From: Pseudomonadota bacterium
GTDB taxonomy: Bacteria > Myxococcota_A > Polyangia > Polyangiales > Polyangiaceae
Length of the DNA stretch: 12,555 bases
Direction: 5' to 3'
Assembly (NCBI GenBank): GCA_023411445.1
Contig: JAEYOT010000772.1
Location: 1 to 12,555, forward strand
Every line of letters starts with the position of its first letter. Position 1 is the stretch's first letter. Both the position numbers and the translations under genes were made by a program. Shown here piece by piece: positions 6,811 through 12,555 of this stretch. The notes under the pieces were generated by a model. It did no database searches. It was not told the origin of the DNA and saw only the letters and a list, made by a program, of their open reading frames with translations.

Positions 6811-6832
6811 GTCCCCAGCTCTCGCGAGCGCC

Positions 6833-9800
6833 ATGTTCAAGACCGTTCTGATCGCCAACCGCGGCGAAATCGCTTGCCGCGTCATCCGTACCCTGAAGCG
6901 CATGGGCATACGCTCGGTCGCGGTTTACTCCGAGGCCGACCGTCACTCTCGCCACGTGCTCGACGCCGACGTCGCCATACCGATCGGCCCCGCCCCCGCC
7001 AAGCAGAGCTACCTGAACGCCGAGGCCGTGCTGGCCGCCGCGCTCTCGTCCGGGGCAGAAGCGGTGCACCCGGGCTACGGCTTCCTCAGTGAAAACACCG
7101 CCTTCGCCGAGGCTGCGGAGGCGGCGGGCGTCGCCTTCATCGGCCCCAGCTCGGAGCAAATCCGCAAATTCGGCTTGAAGCACACGGCGCGCGCCCTGGC
7201 CAAGGCCGCTGGCGTGCCGCTCTTACCAGGCAGCGAGCTGCTCGCCAGCCTGGAGGAGGCAGAGCGCGAGGCAGAGCGAGTCGGCTTCCCGGTCATGCTG
7301 AAGAGCTCCGCCGGCGGCGGTGGTATCGGCATGTCACTGTGCCGGAACCAGGCCGAGCTGGCCGCCGCGTACGACACGGTGCGGCGCCTGAGCCAGAACA
7401 ACTTCGGCGACGCCAGCGTGTACCTGGAGCGCTTCGTCGAGCGCGCTCGCCACATCGAGGTGCAGCTGTTCGGTGACGGTCGCGGTGACGTGATCGCGCT
7501 CGGCGAGCGTGACTGCTCCGCCCAGCGTCGCAACCAAAAGGTGATCGAAGAGACGCCCGCGCCCAACCTGGACCCGAGCCTGCGCCGCCAGCTGCACGAG
7601 GCGGCCGTGGTGCTGGGCAAGAGCGTCGGCTACCGCTCCGCTGGCACGGTGGAGTTCGTTTTCGACGCCGAGCGCAACGAGTTCTACTTCCTCGAGGTGA
7701 ACACACGCCTGCAGGTGGAGCACGGCGTGACCGAGCTCGTCATGGGCGTGGACCTGGTGGAGTGGATGATCCGCACCGCCGCCGGTGAGCCGCCTGACTT
7801 GAGCGAGCTTCGCGGGCGAGAGCCGCGCGGCCACGCCGTGCAAGTGCGGGTGTACGCCGAAGATCCGGCGCGTGAGTTCAAGCCCAGCTCGGGCTTGCTT
7901 ACGGAGGTGGTGCTGCCAAACGTGCGCGTCGACACCTGGATCGAGCGCGGCACCGAGGTGTCGCCGTTCTACGATCCGCTGCTGGCCAAGCTGATGGTGC
8001 ACGCCGCGGACCGGCCAGCGGCGCTCGCTGCCTTGCGCCAGGCGCTGAGCGAGACGCGCGTTTCGGGCATCGAGACCAACCTGGAGTACCTGGCGCAGCT
8101 GGCCACGGACCCCGTGCTCGTGAGCGGCCAAGTGACGACCGCGCACCTGAAGGGCGTGCAGTTCACCACGCGCAGCGTCGAGGTGCTCGCGCCGGGCACC
8201 TTCAGCATCGTCGTCGATCACCCTGGGCGCCTCGGCTACTGGGACGTCGGCATCCCGCCCTCGGGGCCGATGGACGCGCTGTCGCTACGCCTCGCCAACC
8301 GTATCGTAGGCAACGCGGAGGGCGCGCCCGGCCTGGAGCTGACCATGGCTGGGCCGACGCTAGCGTTCGCGGCGGACGCCGTCATCGCGCTGACGGGCGC
8401 GGACATGGCTGGGACGCTCGACGGCGAGCCCGTACTGCGCTTCACGCCCATCAGCGTCAAGAAGGGCCAAACGCTGCGGCTGTCCAAGATCGAGGGCGCT
8501 GGTGCGCGCGCTTACTTGGCGGTGCGCGGCGGGCTCAGCGTGCCGGAGTACCTGGGCAGCCGCACCACGTTCACGCTGGGCGGCTTCGGCGGGCACGGCG
8601 GTCGCGTCCTGCGTCGCGGCGACATCTTGCACTTCGGCGAGGAGGTGGTGGACGAGCCGCGCGCGCTGCCAGAGCGGGACCAGCCGGCGATCGATCGCAG
8701 CTGGCAGCTGGGCATCTTGTACGGCCCGCACGGCGCGCCGGACTTCTTCACCCCCCGCGACATCGAGATGCTCCTGTCGACGGAGTGGGAGGTTCACTAC
8801 AACTCGAACCGCACCGGCGTGCGCCTGATCGGGCCCAAGCCGGAGTGGGCCCGCCCAGACGGCGGCGAAGCCGGGCTCCACCCCTCGAACATCCACGACG
8901 TCGCTTACGCCATCGGCGCCATCGACTTCACGGGTGACATGCCGATCCTGCTCGGGCCGGACGGTCCGAGCTTGGGCGGCTTCGTGTGCCCGGGCGTGGT
9001 CGCCAGCGCGGAGCTGTGGAAGATGGGCCAGCTGCGGCCCGGCGATCGGGTTCGCTTCGTGCCGCTCGAGCCTGCGGACGCTGCAGCGCTCGAGCTCGCG
9101 CAGAACGAGCTGGTGGCGCAGCGAGGCGCTCCGGCGCCGCTCCCCGCGCTGCGCGCCGCACCGGTCAGCGGCGCGGTCCAGCTCACGCTGCCGGCCTCCG
9201 AGGAGTCCGTGCAGGTGGTTTACCGGCGCGCGGGCGATCGCTACCTGCTGGTCGAGTACGGCCCGCTGGTGCTGGATCTGCGGCTGCGTTTCCGCGTGCA
9301 TGCGCTGATGACCTGGGTGCAGCAGTGCCGTCTGCCCGGGATCGTGGACCTGACGCCCGGCGTGCGCTCGCTGCAGATCCACTACGATAACCACGAGCTG
9401 TCGCTGTCGACGCTGCTCTCGGCGCTGCAGACCGCCGAGCGCGAGCTGGGCAGCATCGACGACGTGCAGGTGCCTACCCGCACCGTGCACCTGCCGCTGT
9501 CCTGGGATGATCCGCAGACGCAGCTCGCCATCTCCAAGTACACGACGTCCGTGCGCCCCGACGCGCCGTGGTGCCCGAGCAACATCGAGTTCATTCGGCG
9601 CATCAACGGCCTCGCCTCCGTCGACGACGTGTACCGCACCGTCTTCGGCGCCAGCTACCTCGTGCTGGGGCTCGGCGACGTGTACCTGGGCGCGCCGGTC
9701 GCGACGCCGGTGGATCCGCGGCACCGCTTGGTCACCACGAAGTACAACCCCGCCCGCACCTGGACGCCGGAGAACGCGGTCGGCATCGGTGGCGCCTACA

Positions 9801-10435
9801 TGTGCATCTACGGCATGGAGGGGCCGGGCGGCTACCAATTCGTCGGTCGCACGCTGCAGGTGTACAATCGCTTCCGCACGACCTCGCGCTTTCAGCCCGG
9901 CGCGCCCTGGCTCCTGCGCTTCTTCGATCAAATCCGGTTCTACCCGGTCTCGGCCGAGCAGCTGCTGGAGATGCGCGAGGCCTTCCCGTACGGCAAGGTC
10001 GAGATCCAAATCGAAGAAGGCGTGTTCAAGCTGCGGGACTACGAGCGCTTCTTGGCTGACAACCAAGCACCGATCTCGGCGTTCAAAGCGCAGCAGCAAG
10101 CGGCGTTCGAAGCCGAGCGGCAGCGCTGGCTCGAGAGCGGGCAGCTCAGCTTCAGCAGTGAGGTGAGCAGCCAAGGCGCAGGGCCCGCGACGGGGGTGTT
10201 GCCGCCCGGCGCGGAAGCAGTGGAGGCGCACGTGCCCGGCAGCGTGTGGAAGCTGGCGGTCAAGCCGTCGGAGCGGGTGCGGCGCGGTCAAACCCTAATG
10301 ATCGTGGAGTCCATGAAGATGGAAATCGCGGTAGAGGCGCCGAAGGACGGCGTGGTGCTGGAGCTGCTCGTGGCGGAAGGTCACGCCGTCGCGCCCGGTC
10401 AAGCGGTGGCGGTGCTGCGCGAGGAGGCGCCATGA
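6833..10435 (+). CDS. Biotin-dependent guanidine (urea-type) carboxylase
   Basis: A full-length 1200-residue single-chain carboxylase of the family annotated as urea carboxylase (uca). Biotin carboxylase domain (1-450): LIANRGEIACRVIRT, the glycine-rich ATP-grasp loop KSSAGGGGIGM (157-167) and catalytic EVNTRLQVEH (288-297). Carboxyltransferase: a KipA/PxpC-like half (about 455-745, from VVDHPGRLGYWDVGIPPSGP) followed by a KipI/PxpB-like half (about 790-1015). A charged helical linker (about 1085-1110) leads to the biotinyl domain with ESMKMEI (K1162 biotinylated). In this context the expected product is carboxyguanidine, made from guanidine, bicarbonate and ATP. D698 in AIDFTGD may be the Asp that, from memory, separates guanidine enzymes from urea enzymes (Asn); I could not align it. 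ATG 6833 matches the family start but has only a weak GAG-type binding site, behind a strong RNA structure. Its stop overlaps the next ATG (ATGA). Family is certain; guanidine preference is inferred. Confidence 0.93.
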   Translation: MFKTVLIANRGEIACRVIRTLKRMGIRSVAVYSEADRHSRHVLDADVAIPIGPAPAKQSYLNAEAVLAAALSSGAEAVHPGYGFLSENTAFAEAAEAAGVAFIGPSSEQIRKFGLKHTARALAKAAGVPLLPGSELLASLEEAEREAERVGFPVMLKSSAGGGGIGMSLCRNQAELAAAYDTVRRLSQNNFGDASVYLERFVERARHIEVQLFGDGRGDVIALGERDCSAQRRNQKVIEETPAPNLDPSLRRQLHEAAVVLGKSVGYRSAGTVEFVFDAERNEFYFLEVNTRLQVEHGVTELVMGVDLVEWMIRTAAGEPPDLSELRGREPRGHAVQVRVYAEDPAREFKPSSGLLTEVVLPNVRVDTWIERGTEVSPFYDPLLAKLMVHAADRPAALAALRQALSETRVSGIETNLEYLAQLATDPVLVSGQVTTAHLKGVQFTTRSVEVLAPGTFSIVVDHPGRLGYWDVGIPPSGPMDALSLRLANRIVGNAEGAPGLELTMAGPTLAFAADAVIALTGADMAGTLDGEPVLRFTPISVKKGQTLRLSKIEGAGARAYLAVRGGLSVPEYLGSRTTFTLGGFGGHGGRVLRRGDILHFGEEVVDEPRALPERDQPAIDRSWQLGILYGPHGAPDFFTPRDIEMLLSTEWEVHYNSNRTGVRLIGPKPEWARPDGGEAGLHPSNIHDVAYAIGAIDFTGDMPILLGPDGPSLGGFVCPGVVASAELWKMGQLRPGDRVRFVPLEPADAAALELAQNELVAQRGAPAPLPALRAAPVSGAVQLTLPASEESVQVVYRRAGDRYLLVEYGPLVLDLRLRFRVHALMTWVQQCRLPGIVDLTPGVRSLQIHYDNHELSLSTLLSALQTAERELGSIDDVQVPTRTVHLPLSWDDPQTQLAISKYTTSVRPDAPWCPSNIEFIRRINGLASVDDVYRTVFGASYLVLGLGDVYLGAPVATPVDPRHRLVTTKYNPARTWTPENAVGIGGAYMCIYGMEGPGGYQFVGRTLQVYNRFRTTSRFQPGAPWLLRFFDQIRFYPVSAEQLLEMREAFPYGKVEIQIEEGVFKLRDYERFLADNQAPISAFKAQQQAAFEAERQRWLESGQLSFSSEVSSQGAGPATGVLPPGAEAVEAHVPGSVWKLAVKPSERVRRGQTLMIVESMKMEIAVEAPKDGVVLELLVAEGHAVAPGQAVAVLREEAP

Positions 10436-12156
10436 GCGCCACGATCGCCGCGCTGGTGGCGGCTTACCGCGACGGCAGCAAGCGCCCGGAGCAGGAGCTG
10501 ACCGAGTGCCTCGAGCGCGTGCAAGCCGGCCCGCGCGCGGTCTGGATCTCCACCTTCAACCGCGAGCAGGTCCTGGCGCAGCTGGAGGCTGCGGACAGCG
10601 CCGGCCCGCTCTACGGCGTGCCGTTCGCCGTGAAGGACAACATCGACGTCGCGGGGCTACCCACCACCGCCGCCTGCCCTGAGTTCAGCTACCAGCCGTC
10701 ACGCCACGCCGCGGTCGTGGAGCGCTTGGTGCAAGCCGGCGCGATCGTGATCGGCAAGACGAACCTGGATCAGTTCGCCACCGGCTTGGTCGGGACGCGC
10801 ACCCCGTACGGCGCGTGCAGCTCGGTGTTCGACGCGCGCTACGTCTCCGGTGGCTCCAGCTCGGGCTCGGCCGTGGCGGTCGCGGCCGGGCAGGTCCCGT
10901 TCTCGCTCGGCACGGACACGGCCGGCTCCGGGCGTGTGCCGGCGGCGTTCAACGCGTTGGTAGGGCTCAAGCCAACGCGCGGCGTGCTCAGCACGCGCGG
11001 CGTGGTCCCCGCGTGCCGCCCGCTGGACTGCGTCTCCGTCTTCGCGCGGGACGTAGCCGATGCAGAGCTGGTGTTCGAGCTCTCGGCGGCGTTCGACGCG
11101 GAGGAGCCGTACAGCCGTCGCGAGCAGGCGCAGCCGAGCTTGGGCGCAGCTGCGCTCACCATCGGCGTGCCGCGTGAGCAGGACCTGCACTTCTTCGGCG
11201 ATCAGGAGAGCGCGGCGCTGTTTGCGGCCGCGGTGGCGCGCGTGGAGCAGCTGGGCGGACGCGTCGAGCGCTTCGACTTCGCGCCGTTCCGAGAGACGGC
11301 CGCGCTGCTCTACGCGGGGCCGTGGGTGGCGGAGCGCCTCACCACCGTGGCCGAGCTGCTAAAGCGTAACCCGGACGCCATTCATCCGGTGGTGCGGGCG
11401 ATCTGCGAGGGCGGCAAGAACCACAGCGCCGAGTCCGCCTTCCGCGCCGAGTACCGGCTGGCGGAGCTGCGGCTGCGCGCTCACGCCGCCATCTCCGGCC
11501 TCGACGCGCTGCTGCTGCCGACGGCGCCGACGCACTACACGATCGAGGAGGTGCTAAGCGATCCGGTCGAGCTCAACTCCCGGCTCGGCACCTACACCAA
11601 CTTCGTCAACTTGCTGGACCTTTCGGCGCTGGCGGTGCCGGCGGGTTTCAAGAAGTCAGGTTTGCCCTTCGGCGTGACGTTCATGGCGCCGGCGTTCCAC
11701 GATCGCCGGCTGGCCGAGCTCGGCCGGCGCTTTTGCGGTGAGCCCGCGCGTCCCGAGCAGGCCGCGCCCGGCTGCGTGTGGCTGGCGGTAGCGGGCGCGC
11801 ACCTGTCGGGACAGCCGCTCAATCCGGAGCTCACCTCACGCGGCGCGCGTTTGGTGAAGACGACCCAGACCGCACCCGAGTACCGCCTGTACGCGCTGGA
11901 CACCGTGCCGCCCAAGCCCGGTCTGGTGCACGCGCCGGGTGAGGCGGCGCACGCGATCGAGGTCGAGGTGTGGGAGCTGACTCAGGCTGCGTTCGGCGAC
12001 TTCGTAGCGCACGTTCCGGCGCCCATGACCATCGGCATGACGCGGCTCAGCGACGGCTCGCTCGTGAAGGGCTTTGCCTGCGAGCCCTACGCGCTCTCGG
12101 GAGCGCGCGAGATCAGCAGCTTCGGCGGCTGGCGCGCGTTTCGCGCCGGCGCGTAA
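10432..12156 (+). CDS. atzF: Allophanate hydrolase (amidase-signature family, two-domain)
   Basis: A 574-residue enzyme that completes the route by hydrolysing allophanate to ammonia and CO2. The amidase-signature domain (about 1-450) carries the Ser-cisSer-Lys triad: K68 in AVKDNID, S142 in SGGSSSGS and nucleophile S166 in TDTAGSGRVPA, with the family's 24-residue spacing between the serines. LPTAPTHYTIEEV and FKKSGLPFGVTFMAP follow. The C-terminal domain (about 470-574, from WLAVAGAHLSGQPLN to ISSFGGWRAF) is the allophanate hydrolase-specific module that in characterised homologues decarboxylates the N-carboxycarbamate intermediate; its presence separates this protein from generic amidases. 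ATG 10432 overlaps the carboxylase stop (ATGA), with GAGGAGG at 10421-10427, so translation is coupled to the carboxylase. The frame is open upstream to 10246, but that part lies inside the biotinyl domain in another frame. Last gene of the pathway. Confidence 0.95.
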   Translation: MSATIAALVAAYRDGSKRPEQELTECLERVQAGPRAVWISTFNREQVLAQLEAADSAGPLYGVPFAVKDNIDVAGLPTTAACPEFSYQPSRHAAVVERLVQAGAIVIGKTNLDQFATGLVGTRTPYGACSSVFDARYVSGGSSSGSAVAVAAGQVPFSLGTDTAGSGRVPAAFNALVGLKPTRGVLSTRGVVPACRPLDCVSVFARDVADAELVFELSAAFDAEEPYSRREQAQPSLGAAALTIGVPREQDLHFFGDQESAALFAAAVARVEQLGGRVERFDFAPFRETAALLYAGPWVAERLTTVAELLKRNPDAIHPVVRAICEGGKNHSAESAFRAEYRLAELRLRAHAAISGLDALLLPTAPTHYTIEEVLSDPVELNSRLGTYTNFVNLLDLSALAVPAGFKKSGLPFGVTFMAPAFHDRRLAELGRRFCGEPARPEQAAPGCVWLAVAGAHLSGQPLNPELTSRGARLVKTTQTAPEYRLYALDTVPPKPGLVHAPGEAAHAIEVEVWELTQAAFGDFVAHVPAPMTIGMTRLSDGSLVKGFACEPYALSGAREISSFGGWRAFRAGA

Positions 12157-12346
12157 GATTCGCCGCCAGCGTTCTCTCGGATCGTTAGGTAATTTTCTCC
12201 TACGTTGGTGAATTTACAGGGTAATTGCGCGCGGGTTCCGCCCGGGGCTCGCATTCGGTAGTAGCGGAATTCGAAGGCCTGAGGTAGGTGTGTAACCGGT
12301 TCCAGGTTTTCGGTTTCTCGCTGCGTAAACAACCCAGGAAATCGCC
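12157..12346. other. Gap between the guanidine genes and the next lipoprotein gene
   Basis: 190 bp with no open frame worth calling. It has an AT-rich patch (about 12187-12227) in otherwise GC-rich sequence, where a promoter for the next gene would be expected, but I could not place a -35/-10 pair with sensible spacing. No hairpin followed by a T-run is present. A 6-bp hairpin (12131-12136 with 12142-12147) at the end of the allophanate hydrolase gene lacks a T-tract. Confidence 0.5.
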
Positions 12347-12555
12347 ATGAGCTCGTTCTCCAGCATTCATCTGCGTTCCACTTCTTTCCTCGGCTCTGCC
12401 TGTGTCGCGCTGGCGCTTTCGCTCAGCGCGTGCGGCGGTGCTCAGCCCGAGGCCGCGTCACCCAGCTCCAGTGACTCTTCGGGCGGGTCCAACCCGTCGG
12501 CTGAGGAGATCCCGCTGACCGAGGCGCCCAAGCCGCCCAAGGCCGAGGGCAACCC
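12347..12555 (+). CDS. Lipoprotein of unknown function, 3' end outside the window
   Basis: The frame opens at ATG 12347 with AGGAA (12336-12340) 6 nt upstream and runs to the window edge without a stop (69 codons seen). The N-terminus has a polar and basic stretch, then a hydrophobic segment (about 14-26) ending in a textbook lipobox LSAC with Cys29, followed by GGAQ. The rest of the visible part is a Ser/Pro/Glu/Ala-rich linker (30-69) such as lies between a lipid anchor and a folded domain. The functional domain is outside the window, so no role can be named. It is co-directional with the pathway but 190 bp downstream, and probably a separate unit. Existence is well supported by binding site, signal peptide and lipobox together. 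Confidence 0.85.
   Translation, partial: MSSFSSIHLRSTSFLGSACVALALSLSACGGAQPEAASPSSSDSSGGSNPSAEEIPLTEAPKPPKAEGN

Noticed and set aside
6646..6832. Second guanidine riboswitch before the carboxylase
   Set aside because: The leader is highly structured, but the loops are CAAA and AAC, and conserved guanidine-I blocks are absent.
6653..7183. Minus-strand frame covering the carboxylase leader
   Set aside because: No homology pattern or binding site, and most of it lies antisense to the conserved biotin carboxylase domain.
7334..8221. Long minus-strand open frames opposite the carboxylase (also 8360-10291)
   Set aside because: Products are rich in R, H, V and A with no recognisable domain. They mirror the strong third-position GC of the real gene on the other strand.
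12131..12147. Terminator hairpin at the end of the allophanate hydrolase gene
   Set aside because: The 6-bp stem lies inside the coding sequence and no T-tract follows.
1..12555. Mobile element, CRISPR array, tRNA or rRNA
   Set aside because: No transposase or integrase frames, spaced identical repeats, or RNA-gene-like sequences were seen; the only long palindrome (6673-6810) has no element-like target duplication that I could see.

Overview
The window is high-GC Gram-negative DNA. Lipoprotein-type signal peptides recur (the minus-strand hydrolase, the transporter binding protein and the last, cut-off gene), and the binding protein is itself a lipoprotein with an Ala/Pro-rich tether. Together with a LamG-like secreted protein and an anchored family-5 glycoside hydrolase, this suggests a myxobacterium-like (Myxococcota) chromosome. 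That placement is an inference from style, not from a marker gene.

Layout. 1-710 (+) is the 3' part of a LamG/jellyroll-domain protein. It ends base-to-base against a convergent GH5 endoglucanase-like lipoprotein (711-1763, -). A 237-bp divergent gap (1764-2000) holds three 11-bp-phased direct repeats and two mutually exclusive hairpins next to the ribosome binding site of the next gene. Then come seven co-directional genes on the + strand: a NitT/TauT-type ABC transporter (lipoprotein binding protein, permease, ATPase; 2001-5108), two paralogous DUF1989 proteins (5275-6645), a 1200-residue biotin-dependent carboxylase (6833-10435) and an allophanate hydrolase (10432-12156). A 190-bp gap leads to the start of another lipoprotein gene (12347 to the end of the window).

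The enzymes would usually be annotated as urea carboxylase, two urea carboxylase-associated proteins and allophanate hydrolase. The sequence argues for guanidine instead. Between the transporter and the first DUF1989 gene lie two GC-rich hairpins, both capped by ACGA and separated by 14 nt: the hallmark of the guanidine-II (mini-ykkC) riboswitch. The proposed pathway is guanidine uptake by the ABC transporter, ATP-dependent carboxylation to carboxyguanidine, deimination by the CgdA/CgdB pair to allophanate, and hydrolysis to ammonia and CO2: a complete nitrogen-assimilation route for guanidine.

The non-coding leaders are the least explained parts. The riboswitch is followed by a local hairpin that buries the Shine-Dalgarno sequence of cgdA. 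The 187-nt gap before the carboxylase gene can fold into a 36-position, almost fully paired stem whose imperfections are mostly G.U wobbles in + strand RNA, enclosing further hairpins. It matches no guanidine riboswitch class I recognise. The transporter leader, outside the riboswitch, carries the 11-bp-spaced repeats.
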